From assembly GCA_014706295.1 (NCBI GenBank), contig JACSVZ010000038.1, positions 3,038,001 through 3,102,000 of the forward strand: a stretch of 64,000 nt of DNA. The letters are read 5' to 3'. Positions 1 through 14,205 of the stretch are shown one piece after another. The position numbers were made by a program, and so were the translations under genes. Below the pieces are notes generated by a model. The model had not been told where the DNA came from. It made no database searches and saw nothing but the letters and a program-made list of their open reading frames with translations. How positions within the stretch are numbered: position 1 is the first letter of the stretch; every line of letters starts with the position of its first letter. This DNA comes from Lycocorax pyrrhopterus obiensis (taxonomy: Eukaryota; Chordata; Aves; Passeriformes; Paradisaeidae).

Positions 1-560
1 CGGTGGAAGGTGTGCAGCACGTGCACGGTGCGGGTGTGTACGTGCGGGGAGGGGGGTGTGGGGGTGGTTTGTGCCACACGGGAGCGGTGCTAGGGTGCAG
101 TGCCCGTGTGCCGTGCACGCAGCACACGCAGTGTCTGCACTGCTGCACGCAGGGCACAGTGTGTGTGCACAGCGCTCGTGCAGGGCGTGCACAGCACCGT
201 GGGTGTGCAAGGAGCACAGTGTGTGCGCGGCACGCACAGCCTGTGGGCACAGCGTGGACCCCTGCACAGGAGCTGTGGGCACACAGTGCAGCGTGTGCAG
301 CTGCGTGTGGAGTGTGTGCAGTGCAAATGGCACATGCAGCAGAGGCACGTGCAGAGCCCATGGCACACACCATGCGGTGCAGCACATGCAGTGCACGCAT
401 GTGGCAATGTGCAGTGCCTGTGCAGCGTGTGCTGTGTCTGTGTGCAGTGCACCCAACACGAGCAGCGTGTGCCTGGTGCTGCTGTGGTGTGCTCAGAGCG
501 TGTGCCACAGGTGTGTGGTGTGGGCAGTGTGCCCAGCGCAGTCGGTGCATGCCCGGGGGC
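1..560. repeat. GTGCA/GTGTGCAG-rich low-complexity DNA
   Basis: G/T-rich sequence dominated by imperfect GTGCA, GTGTGCAG and GCACAGTGTG words without strict periodicity. It looks like the degenerate flank of the ordered minisatellite that follows. The cysteine-rich open frames on both strands are by-products of the repeat. Confidence 0.8.
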
Positions 561-765
561 TGTGTGTGCAGCGTGTGCAGTGAGTGCAGTGTGTGAATTG
601 TGTGTGCAGTGAGTGCAGTGAGTGCAGTGAGTGCAGTGTGTGAATTGTGTGTGCAGTGTGTGCAGCGTGTGCAGTGAGTGCAGTGTGTGAATTGTGTGTG
701 CAGTGAGTGCAGTGAGTGCAGTGAGTGCAGTGTGTGAACTGTGTGTGCAGTGAGTGCAGTGAGTG
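560..765. repeat. minisatellite with 47-bp higher-order period
   Basis: The inner unit is about 9 bp (GTGCAGTGA). The marker TGAATTG recurs at 594, 641 and 688, and TGAACTG at 735, exactly 47 bp apart each time. The first and third 47-bp blocks are identical. The middle one differs at a few positions, which indicates block-wise duplication of a higher-order unit. Confidence 0.9.
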
Positions 766-2555
766 TTGCTGTGCACAGCCGTGGGTGCTGTACTCACACA
801 GGGGCTGTGCACATGCAGTGCTGTATGTGCAGTGAGTGCAGCACAGCGTGTGTGCCTTTGGGAGCTGCAAGCCCCCTCGATGCCCCACGGCCCCTCGCAG
901 GGTGTCTGTAGCCCTGGGGGCTCTGGGTCCAGCCCAGCAGTCTCAGGGTGCCTCAGGAGAGCTGCAAGTCAGGACAGGGGTGTTGGGTGCTGCACCCTGG
1001 GGTGCCCTGAGGCAGAGGGGAGGGAGGCTGAGGGAAACAGGGACCCTGTGAGGTCACTGTGTGGGCATCACAGTGTGTCCTGGGGCTGGGGACACAAGGA
1101 GGGGATGGGGTCCCCCACTGCCATCCTGCTCGCACTTACCCGCTTCTCATTTGCGCAGCTCCGCACCTGCAAGGAGAGGAGAGAGGGAGCTGAGCACCCA
1201 GAGCACCCTCCTGGGGCACAGACCCCCCAAGGGACCCAGCACCCCATCAGGATCCCCGTCTGCCCTGCCCAGCCATGTCCCACGGTCCCATGGAGCAATG
1301 GGAGGGAGCCAGAGCTGGGGGGGAGCTGGAAGGAGCTGGGGCAATGGGAATGGGTGAGATGGGCCCTGGGGAGGGATGAGTGAGAGAGGCTGGGAGGGCT
1401 GAGGATAAGATGGGGCAAGCAGGAGGAGAGAAGAGGTGGGGCAATGGTGGGGGGACAAGGATGAGGTGCGGAGATGGAGCCCCGTGGTTCACCCCCTGAC
1501 CCCATCAGAAAGCAAAGGAGGCAAAAACTCCCCAGGGAGCAGCAAACCCTGACCTGGGAGCACAGATGAGCCAAGAACAGCAAAACACTGGAGCAGCAGT
1601 GACCCGGCAGCAGGGCGGCAGCACCGGACCCTGTGGGATGGGGGCAAGGGCTGGACCCTCACCCCAATCTGCCTCGGCCTGGCCAGGGGCACAGATGTCC
1701 CTGAATGGGGAAGGGGGGCCATTACAGATCAGGCTGGGGGGATATCGGCACCAACCACTCCATATTCCCCATCCTCCAGGGACTGGCCTCGGGAATCCCA
1801 AGCCTTTACCACCAGTGTTTTGGGAATCCTGCCTGGAAACGGGCCACGCTGAGCTGGGGGCAGGGGAAATGCTAAACTCCGGCTCCCAAAGGACATCTTC
1901 CTGCAGCCACTGTCAGTTTTTGGGTTTAAGCCCTTAAGCTGCAAACCTGTGCTGGCAACCATTAGGACCCAACACCTCAGGAGAGTTTTTCCCCCACTCT
2001 CCTGGATGTGTCAGCCCATGGTTTTCCTGTGGGGGCTGCTAGCCGGGGGGAGGGGACAGCTGCTGGTAAAGACACCCAAAAAAGCAACAGAAACGACATT
2101 GAGCCCTGGTCAAAGTGGGTAAAAACCCTCACTTCCTCAGTACGGCAAAGCAGCAGAACATCAGTGCGGACAAGTGGCCTCCCCTGGCAGCAGGGGATGT
2201 GGAGGAGACAGCCCCCGCTTCCACTGGGACCCTGTTCTTTGCCTTTGGAAGCCCATCTGGGTGCCAGCATTTGGCTCCCTGGGCTCCAGCTGCCTGGGAC
2301 GGGTGGTAGGAGCATGGGTGGCTCCTGCCCCTGGCCCTGTGTGATTCAGGGCGAGCGACACTGGCGGGCGCCCACACCCGCTCCTGAGTCCCCAGGGAAA
2401 GGTGCCAGCCCCATCCCCAGCACCAACCCCGGGCACACCCTGGGGACACCCACTCCCTTTCTCAGCATCTTCCCTCGGCGCTTTGTCCCGAATTGGAAAA
2501 AAACGGTGTTACCTGCTGGGCCCAACTCGGCTTTTCCAGGAGTATTTAACTTTGC
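766..2555. other. GC-rich DNA, no recognisable gene
   Basis: Open frames here are overlapping and low in complexity on both strands, as expected from stop-poor GC-rich sequence, and none resembles a known domain. The only splice-like structure I see is the small candidate exon at 1140-1166. If synteny with human holds, this would be the 5' flank of RAX2, which should lie beyond position 1. Confidence 0.5.
1140..1166 (-). other. candidate 27-bp microexon
   Basis: On the minus strand a long polypyrimidine tract ending CTCTCCTTGCAG (from 1178) precedes 27 bases. A consensus GTAAGT donor (from 1139) follows directly. Read in frame 0 the exon gives nine codons without a stop (VRSCANEKR). No neighbouring exon of the same gene is recognised, so the parent gene is unknown. 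Confidence 0.3.
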
Positions 2556-2830
2556 TGGTCCCTCCCGGGAACCAAACAAGCGGCTCAACCTCACCAATCT
2601 CGCAGCTTTGGCAGCCAAAGTTGCCTCTAGTCTTCTTATTTGTCACAGAACCGCCGTGCTAAGGCTCGGGAGAATCTTTATTTAGTGTTGCAGATGTCAC
2701 CAAGGCACCGCAGATTGGAAATGAGTCCAAAGGATTAAGACGAGGTTATTAATTGGAGGCCTTCCCCTTTAAGAATGATTGACAGTTACTTTCTGGACAA
2801 GTAATTGCTCTAAATGTCCCCCCAGCACGG
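2556..2830. promoter_or_regulatory. putative developmental enhancer 1 (homeodomain / PBX-MEIS island)
   Basis: A balanced-composition island inside GC-rich DNA. It holds an exact PBX-MEIS composite site TGATTGACAG (2776-2785), an OTX/CRX-type GGATTA (2732-2737) and two TAATTG homeodomain cores (2750-2755, 2802-2807). The contrast with its flanks is what conserved noncoding elements look like. Conservation itself cannot be tested here. Confidence 0.4.
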
Positions 2831-3189
2831 GTCCGGGGGGGCAGCGGCGGACAAAGCCCCGAACTGCCTTCCCCACTCAGATTGTCTCCCCACAAAGGCG
2901 TCCTGCTGGAGTTTGCCGTGTAATCCCCTCATTACGGGCGAGGAGAAAGAATTAGAAACAGGGGGAGCGGAGAAGAAAGGATGGAGGGGGAGGGGGCAGG
3001 ATTTCCTTGGGCTGCGGAGGCTCTGCCCCTGGGATGGGGTCTGGGGCAGGCGCCCCAAGCCTCGGTGGGATGGGGATGCTGCGGTGGTGGGTGTTATCCC
3101 CCCTGGATAGGGATGGCAAGCCTGGGGGTGGCCCTGTGACCGCGTGGGTGGCCCTGTGGCTCCCAGTGATGCTGCCTGCAGAGCCCTGC

Positions 3190-3560
3190 CCATGTGGGGA
3201 GCAGAGATGGGAACAGGTGTGGGGACAGGGATGGGGACCAGGTATGGGGTCCAGCTGTGAGGACCCAGGGTGTGGACACGGTCTGGGGACCTGCTCTGGG
3301 GTGTGGCTGTGGGCCCAGGTGTGAGGACCAGCCACAGAGACCAGGACCCCTGAACAGCCTTGGGGACCTGGTATGAAGACCAGGCAGGGGGAACACTCAT
3401 GGGGACCAGAGCGGGGGACCAGGAAGGCGGGCCAAGTGTGGGGAGCAGCCATGGGGATGAGTCATGGACATGGGACTGAGCACCGGGGCCAGACATGGGA
3501 ACACCCCGTGGGGACCAGCTGTGGGATCCAGCCAAGGGGACAATCCCTGGGGGCTGCCCA
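3190..3560. repeat. diverged GGGGACCAG minisatellite
   Basis: Imperfect repetition of words like GGGGACCAGG, TGTGAGGACCAG and CATGGGGA at roughly 20-30 bp spacing. The repeat is too diverged to fix a single period by eye. The long frames through this stretch on both strands follow from the repeat. Confidence 0.55.
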
Positions 3561-4084
3561 TGGGCCCTGGCCTGAGGGGGCCTGGGACAAAGGCAGCCGG
3601 GCTGAGGGGCAGGACTACCATCCCTCTCCTCCCCACTCCCACTGCTGCCCCTGGGCCCTGAAGAATGATGGAAACATCATGGTGGGGGTCCTGGGCTGTG
3701 CCGGGGGATGTGCTTGGTGTTGCCCACAGCCCCTCTCATGTGGGGTGGATTTTGCCCTTTTCTTTCTTTGCTCACTTTTACTTTCTCCCAAAACCATCTT
3801 CCTGCCACCTGCAACCGCTGCCGCCCCCGGGCCTGTCTAGGCTTCCTCCCACTCCCTTCCCCTCCTTGCAACAGTTCCCCTTTCAGATGGCAAATGCCAC
3901 TGCAGGGGTTTTGGACCCCAGCACCCTGTGCCAGGTGGCTGCTGGCCCCTGAGTGGGTCTGTGCCGTCCCCAGCAGAGCTGCCGTTGGTGAGACCCCGCA
4001 GCCCCCTCTGTGTCCTGGTGCGGGCCCCAAGGCCATCCCATTGTCCCCCACTGGGGTTCTGCAGCTTCACCTGCCTTGTCTGAC

Positions 4085-4265
4085 ACCTCTTCGGGGACAG
4101 TGTGATGTTGTCTTGGGGATGACACATCACCACCCTGGGGACAGTGTGCCACCACCCCAGGGACAGGCTGGCACTGCCCCGGGGATGGCACGGCCACACA
4201 CCAGGGATGGCATGACATGTACAGGCAGGCCATGCAGCCCCTGGGGATGGGGTGACACCCCCATG
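4085..4265. repeat. diverged short tandem repeat (CCCCRGGGAYRG type)
   Basis: Recurring blocks of the form CTGGGGATGRCAC or CCCAGGGACAGGCTGGCAC every 30 bp or so. They are degenerate and noncoding in appearance. Confidence 0.5.
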
Positions 4266-4605
4266 CCATGCAGCGCTGCAAGAGAGTGCAGGGAGAGCAG
4301 GGAGGTGCTGGGGCCATCCCTGGGGCAGGGGCGATTTGTGGGGCCAGGGGTGCAAATAGGCACCTGGACCCCACTTGCCCAGGTGCCCGTGCTGGCCACT
4401 GTGACGAGCGCAGGAGCCGTGTGCCCCACACTGATGGCCCTCGGCAGCTCTCCCCAGGGTGCCCCACTGGCCCGGGGGCGCAGGGAGGTCCCCAGGGTGC
4501 TGGGTTTGGGGGCGGGGGACTGCCCAGATGCCCGGCCCCGGCGCTGTGTGTGCCGTGCCGGCCCCGCGGCCACCGCAAGGTGTTGGCTCGCCCGGGGGGA
4601 GGCAG

Positions 4606-4870
4606 CAGGCTGATTTGCCAAATGATTATAATTGCCTTTTAGGAGCAGATAGCAAATTGATTTGCTTCCTTGTCCAAGGCCCATAATCGCTTCATCACTT
4701 TAAAATATTAATGCTATACTTCTTTGCTAGTTTCCCAATTACCCTAATTGAAGGCAAATTGGTTAAGAAGGTGCAATGCAGAGTATCAGGGGGTTTAGTT
4801 CACTCAAATGACAGTTTTAAACCTCCCTAATCCTATTAGCGCGCAAAGCTGCTAACGCTTAGAGACGCTG
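4606..4870. promoter_or_regulatory. putative developmental enhancer 2 (AT-rich homeodomain island)
   Basis: A sharp AT-rich island of about 260 bp within GC-rich DNA. It contains the perfect inverted homeodomain pair CAATTACCCTAATTG (4736-4750), further TAATTG and CAAATTG cores, and an OTX/CRX-type TAATCC (4828-4833). Density of sites and abrupt composition boundaries suggest a conserved enhancer. The likely target is the retinal homeobox gene RAX2 expected to the left, or the complexin to the right. The target is inference. Confidence 0.45.
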
Positions 4871-4940
4871 CGTCAGCTTACCGGGGCGGTGGGGCCGGAG
4901 GCGGGGGTCGGGCCGGGGGGCGGCCGGGGGCCACCGGCCT

Positions 4941-4948
4941 CACGTGAC
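4941..4948. promoter_or_regulatory. E-box CACGTGAC in a GC-rich block
   Basis: A canonical bHLH-ZIP site of USF/TFE type next to a very GC-rich stretch (4880-4945) and just right of the AT-rich island. It may mark an alternative promoter. No transcript evidence is available. Confidence 0.25.
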
Positions 4949-4999
4949 CAGCTCGGCCGGGGATTTATCACTTTTTTAGTTCATTAAGAGGCCTTGGGC

Positions 5000-6430
5000 A
5001 GGCGGGGAGGCAGCAGGGGTGACCCAAAAGGGTGCTGAGCGGGAGGCAGGTGGCAGCGTGGGGAGGGCGGGGGGGCAGGACGATTAGCCAAGGAGACCTG
5101 GCAGAGGGTCCTGACCCGAATCCCAGCTGGCGCTGGGAGTCCCCATGCAGCCCCACTGGGAGAGGGCAGGATGGGGCCCTGATGTGGAGCGGGGGTGGAG
5201 GACTGAGGTGGTGGTGACAGAGCTCGTTGGACACCTCAGTGCCACCTTCCCAGCAGCTGGCACTTGCTGGTGAGCCCAACCCTGGGGAGAGCAGCGATGT
5301 GGGGTGGGATCAGCGTTGTGCTGGGTGCCACAGCTGCCACCACGGTGTCAGGGACCTGGTGAGGGAGTGGTGTGGCACAGACGGTCCCATCCCACAGGTA
5401 GGGCTTGTGCCTGAAGGGAGATAAGCTGGTGAACGGGGGTGGGAACGGTGACAGAGACAGCAGGGATGATGAGGACAGCAGGTTTAGTGGGGCCGCCAAA
5501 CATCAGGAGGCTCCCCGGTGTCAGGCCCAGACGAGCCTGTCTCACGCTCCCTGGGATGCTCCAGCAGCCACCAGTCCCTGGACTGGTACCCGGAGGGGTT
5601 CCAGGGGGAACTGGGCTCCTCGTGCATCCAGGGACCTCCTTGCTCCGTGTGCTCCAGCCGCGGCGGCTCAGCCCGATGGCTCTGGTGACAGCGCTGAGCT
5701 CGGTGACACAGCTTCCAGCCCACCTGCGCTGGATCCGGCCGCCCCCTCCCAGCCCGGCCACCGCGGCCGTGGGCAGCCCGGGCAGGGCCGTCCCCGCAGC
5801 CTTTCCGGAGCAGATGGCAGCGGCGTGGGGAGGACGGAGGCGGCTCAGCGCGTCCTTCCTTTCATGCACACACAGCGTGATTCCCGGCGGCTCCGGCTCC
5901 GGCGGGAGGTGCCGCTGGGGCCAGCGCTGGCCGTACATTTTACACGGGTTCAGCGAGCTTAGTCCTCAGGGACAGGCGACTCAGGAAGATTAGACCTCGC
6001 TAAAATAGGCAGGTATTAGTGATCTCAGCAGCCCCCGGCCTTCCGGCGCGGCGGCATTTAAGCCAGCGCTGCTGCAGAGCGCCCAGGAGAGAGTCCCTGG
6101 GGAGGCAAGAGGCAGCCGAGCACCCTGGCCCAGCCAAAGGGATGCCCCCTGCTGCCCGCACTGGCAGGGGATGCTCGAGCAGGGAAGTAAACGCACCACA
6201 CTCCCTCCCAGCGCTGTCCCCAAGGGATAGCCAGGGTGATCACTGGGTCCCACTGACCCCCGTGCTTGGGGACTGCTGCAGAAGGGGGGGACGGACCCAG
6301 TGGCCAAGCATCCTGGGCTGGTTGGTGGCTCAGGGGACATGGGGCAGCCCGGCTCCAGCGCTGTCATCGGGTCCCCTCACCGACCAGGACAGGGACTGTG
6401 TGGGCGCGGGATATGGCAGGACGACCAGAA
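5000..6430. other. intergenic DNA downstream of the complexin gene
   Basis: GC-rich sequence with no recognised coding exon. A more balanced segment at about 5925-6065, with GATTAG and TATTAGTGATC words, resembles the two upstream islands but is weaker. Confidence 0.4.
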
Positions 6431-6450
6431 TGGTGCCGGCAAATACTGTG

Positions 6451-6456
6451 TTTATT
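6451..6456 (-). terminator. polyadenylation signal of the complexin gene
   Basis: A canonical AATAAA on the minus strand (TTTATT on plus) lies about 306 bases downstream of the complexin stop codon. It implies a short 3' UTR of roughly 0.3 kb. Confidence 0.7.
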
Positions 6457-6761
6457 GAGCCAAACGGTGCACGGCGCCAGGGCTCGTGCGGGGGGTAACA
6501 GTGTCAGGGACCTGCCCCATTGGGGGCTCACATCAGGAGCGCCACGAGAGGGACCTGACCATAACGGCTGGAGGGGACCCAGGCATTCTGCACCCCAGCA
6601 CACCCTGGGAAAGCAACTGGGAATGGTTTTGGGGGAGAAAACCCACGCCCAACAGGTGTATTGGGACCCCCACCCCACGTAAAGGCACCCAGAGCCTCCG
6701 CATCCCGTGGCTCCCGGGCACAGGGGTGCTGATGTCACCTGCCGCGGGGCGGGAAGCGCTG

Positions 6762-8169
6762 CTACATCAGGGCGCACTTCTCCTTCACCTGGTCCACGCC
6801 GCCCCGCGCGCGGTCCCGCAGCGCCGGCAGCTCCACCTCCCGCAGCTTCGCCAGGAAGGCGAAGGCCCCGGCGCTGCCATCCTCCTCCTCCTCCTCCTCG
6901 CTGTGCACCATGGCTGCCAGGTCCTGCGGCAGCTCCACCGCACCTCCGGCCACGTGCACCTGGGCATCGTCCCGCTCGTCCTGCACGCGGGTGGGAGAGG
7001 GTGTCGGGTGGGGACAGACACGGTGCCTACCAGGGTGGAGCGGGGGACAGGGGACAGAGAACAGCCGGTCCTAGGGTGCTGGGGACACGGGAGGATTCCA
7101 GAACTGTCCAGTGCCAGACTCGGACGCGGGATGGACAGTGGGCGGCAGATGGTCAGATGGAGACAGTGGCCGTCTGCTGCCCTCTTCAGGAATCCCTCCC
7201 ATCCAGGGGATCACGGCAGCCGTGGGCCTGGGGCTGTTCCGGGTGATGTAGGGTCAAGGGGAGCCCCCAGGTCCCACCGCAGTCAGGCTGGTTCTTACCT
7301 GGGCCAGGTGGTACTTGTCCCGCAGGTGCATCCGCACCGTGGCCCGCTCTGCCTTCCTCCGCACAAACACCTTGTCCCGCTCGATCCTGCAGCAGGTGCC
7401 ACACCATCACCCCCCCTCACCGAGCCCCCCCAGGACCACCCCGACATCACCCTGGTCCTCCTGCAGAGCAGGTCCAGGGCAGGAGGGAGGAGAAGGTCTG
7501 AGACCCACAAGAGGGTAAAAATGGGGGCCCGGGAGCAGGAGCCACATCCTGCCCACCCAGCCCCAGCACTCAGATTCAGAGGTGCTTGATGAAGGTGCCC
7601 ATTGCAGGGACTCGCTCCCCCTGCAGCCTCTCATCTCCCTGATGCTGAGCCGCTGGGTTCCCACAGCACCCGGTCCTGGGGAGGTGGGACCTTAATCCAA
7701 TCCCCTGCTGACCCCCCATCCCTTGGCTCCAAGGGTGCTGGGCGGCAACCACCCTGGGGCTCTGACACCTGGGGGTTCCCCTTGTCACCTGTGGTACACA
7801 AAGGCACCGTCACAGCCCTGTGCCAGCACCTCCGTGGACCTCCCATGCTGTGGGGGAGAGCCACTGAAGGGCACCTGCTCTGCACTTTCTCTTGCCCCAG
7901 CTGCCTCCCCGTCCCTGTCCTGTGCCACCCTGGGGAAAGCCCACAGCAGGTGGGATCCTCATTCTGGTGTGTTGGGGGACCCTAGTGACCCGCCCAGCCC
8001 CAGCAAAGCCTTACTTCTCCTCCAGCAGCTGCCGCTGGTACTCCTCAAACTCCTCGCGGGCCACGCCGCTGGGCAGCGCAGCTGCCTTGTCATCCTTGGG
8101 GGCCCCCTTGGGTGACTCGTCCTTGCCCCCCTGGAAGCTCTTCAGGGCGGCCGTGAAGAAGGAGGCCAT
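6762..8169 (-). CDS. complexin of the CPLX3/4 (retinal, prenylated) type, complete, 3 exons
   Basis: Complexins bind the assembled SNARE bundle and clamp or promote vesicle fusion. The CPLX3/4 branch works at retinal ribbon synapses and is membrane-anchored by prenylation. Coding exons on the minus strand are 8169-8015, 7386-7299 and 6980-6762. All junctions are GT-AG and in frame, giving 153 residues (human CPLX3/4 are about 160). The N-terminus starts MASFF. An acidic accessory-helix start (REEFEEYQ, residues 38-45) leads into the central SNARE-binding helix (about 46-80), with the conserved KAERAT and RDKY (74-77). A six-Glu run follows at 109-114, and the protein ends in the CAAX box CALM, where the terminal Met suggests farnesylation. 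The ATG at 8169 is the only in-frame ATG and has a good Kozak context. MATK lies upstream on the same strand. Family assignment is firm. Whether it is CPLX3, CPLX4 or a third paralogue is inferred from its neighbours. Confidence 0.9.
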
Positions 8170-8268
8170 GGCGGGTGGTGGTGGCAGCTCGTGCCCCAAG
8201 GTGCCCACCAGGTCCCAGTGCCTGCAAGGTCAGTGGGACCAGCCCCAGGGGCACTGTGGATCAGGGGC

Positions 8269-8830
8269 GGATTAAGGCATTAGGAGGGGAAGCCACAGCC
8301 AGGGTGGAAAGACCTTCCCTTCGCTGCACCCAAGGGTGCTTGCAGGGGACAGTGACAGTGTGGGGGGACAGCAGGTGCTGCCACATCAGAGTGATGGGGA
8401 GGTGGAAGGAGTCATCGAACTGCAGCAGACGCTGGGTCAGGCTGAAATACCCCCCATTACATGGATCCCAGTTTGGGGCAGCACCCATGGGGCCGGGGCC
8501 AAGCCCTGGGGAGAGCCCTGTGCCGTGGGCACCCAGAACCACGCACGCAGGGGGATTGGAGGTGCAGGAAGTCAGCACAGAGGAGACACAAGAGGATTAG
8601 CCGAAAAAACCCAATCGAGGGTCAAAGGACTGGCAGCAGACGAGGCGGTGGCGGGTGCACACCCACCCGCGCGGCAGCCTCGTGCCCCCGCTAATCCCTG
8701 CTCCACCGGGACTTGAGATTGCTTGGGAGCCTGCGGGGCCGGGGGCTCCCCACTGCTGGGGATGTGCCCCGTGCCCGTAATCTATACGCAAACAATTCCC
8801 ATACAGCCTCTGATTAAAAGGCTGTAATCC
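8269..8830 (-). promoter_or_regulatory. probable photoreceptor-type promoter region of the complexin gene
   Basis: Four exact OTX/CRX-type hexamers (GGATTA or its complement TAATCC) lie at 8269-8274, 8595-8600, 8692-8697 and 8825-8830. Related TAATCT (8778) and TGATTA (8811) sit between them. About 0.3 exact matches would be expected by chance in this length on both strands. The sequence lies between the MATK 3' end and the complexin start codon. CRX and OTX2 are known to drive photoreceptor and bipolar genes. That they act here is inference. Confidence 0.45.
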
Positions 8831-9003
8831 CCTGCTGCACAGAGCCCTGATGGGAGAGGGGCTGGATGGCATGGGGGGGCTCTGAGGGCCAGAGCTTCTG
8901 GCCCCCCTCAAAGCCTTTCACTGGGCTTTGTCAGGCCCCAAGTGAGGGATAGGCCTAATTTCACCCCAGAGGCTTAAAGATGCTGTTGAACTAATTTCTT
9001 TGG

Positions 9004-9009
9004 TTTAAT
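9004..9009 (-). terminator. MATK: possible MATK polyadenylation signal (ATTAAA)
   Basis: ATTAAA, the commonest variant signal, lies about 455 bases past the MATK stop codon on the minus strand. I saw no canonical AATAAA in this interval, so this is the best candidate only. Confidence 0.35.
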
Positions 9010-9462
9010 CAAAAAGCCCAAATCCATGTGGTTTAGCTGGCTGTGCCGGCATCCCTGTGCAGGGCTGGGTGCTGAAGCAGGGCTGAGTCAGGGTGGGGTC
9101 TCATCCTCCAGTGAGTCGAGATGTCCAGTCCTGTCTCCCATCACTGGGAGTTGCAGCTTGAAGGGACCCCACATGCAGCATCCGCTCCTGGGGCTGAGCA
9201 CAGGGGGTATGGGCACGGCTCCCTCGGGGTCTGCACTCCCCACTCTGGTGGGCCAGGGGAGATCGATCCCATGGCAACCTTCTCTGGGCTGTGTGGTGGG
9301 TAGAAGGACCATGCTGGGATGGAGGGAGGCTGCTGCCCCATCTCCACAGGGCGAGAGCGCAGCACCACAGGCCATCCTGTTCCTGGCCCCTATTGCCCTG
9401 CCACTCCCAACCCTGGAGGGCCCAGGGGCTCCAGGCCCTGGGTCCTGGTAGCAGGATGGAGG

Positions 9463-13490
<4,028 letters not shown>

Positions 13491-13499
<9 letters not shown>

Positions 13500-13547
13500 G
13501 GCCAACCATCAGCGCATCAGGGACTCCCTGTCCTCTCCTGCTGCCAC
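13491..13547 (-). other. MATK: proposed MATK exon carrying the start codon and 5' leader
   Basis: On the minus strand an acceptor (TTTCTTCTGCAG) is followed by 57 bases ending at ATGTCTGGG and a GTGAGC donor. The ATG lies at 13499-13497, and the exon ends in phase 0, as the next exon (13277) requires. The leader carries a three-codon upstream frame (ATG CGC TGA) 18 bases before the main ATG. An in-frame stop means any further upstream exon would be noncoding. Confidence 0.45.
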
Positions 13548-14205
13548 CTGCAGAAGAAACCAAAGGGGCTGTGGAGGGACAGGGCTGAGCTGGCTTGTCC
13601 CAGGTCACGGCTGCTGTCCCACAGGCTCCCCTGGCCAGCGCAGCTCCTGCCCCTCACGCAGCCTTGCACACAGGATGGAGGAAAAGGCTTAGAGCAGGCT
13701 GCAAACCCTGCCTGTGCCAGCTGTGTCCTGGGGACACTCCTGTCCCACACACGGATGGGAGCAGGACCCAGCACTCCTGCTCTCTGCCTCTGCCACCAAA
13801 GAGGGGCCCCAGCTCCCACCAGCTCTGCTGCTACAGCAGGAGCCCAGCACCACAACTGTGGGGGAGTAATGTGGTTTTACCAGGAACTTGCTTTTTCACA
13901 TCCTCTTTCAGGAGCTCCGAGTCACCACGGCCACAAGAGGCACCAGCCATGGCCCTGCTGACGTGGGATGCAGCAGGGCTGATGCGGGGGCTGCCTGGCA
14001 GCAAGGACACTGACAGGCAAGGTTGGGCTGAGATGGGACTGTCACATGCACTGGCTGTGGGATGATTGCACAATGTCCCTGTGCTGCCCTTGACACCAAC
14101 TGGTCATGCTGGGATGCATATGACAACTTTGCAATTTAAAATTCTTTTTAAAAAGGGTCTTTTCCTCCTGGAGTCCTTCATCCCCCTGTCACCTCCTTGG
14201 GAGGA

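Noticed and set aside
3..888. Long Cys/His/Thr-rich open frames on both strands
   Set aside because: They are translations of the GTGCA minisatellite in several frames and track the repeat unit.
1068..4686. Pro/Gly-rich frames up to 301 codons on both strands
   Set aside because: GC-rich, stop-poor DNA and diverged minisatellites. All frames are low-complexity, with no domain or splice logic.
1..6400. A search for the RAX2 homeobox
   Set aside because: No homeodomain helix (no WFQNRRAKW-like frame) is present on either strand. The gene, if syntenic, lies outside the window.
8169..8208. N-terminal extension of the complexin
   Set aside because: The upstream in-frame codon is GTG rather than ATG. 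The ATG at 8169 has the better context and gives a family-like N-terminus.
13831..13952. Minus-strand frame starting MAGASCGRGDSE as the MATK first exon
   Set aside because: Its good donor (CCTG before GTAAAA) ends in phase 1, while the SH3 exon needs phase 0. It may still be a noncoding leader exon.
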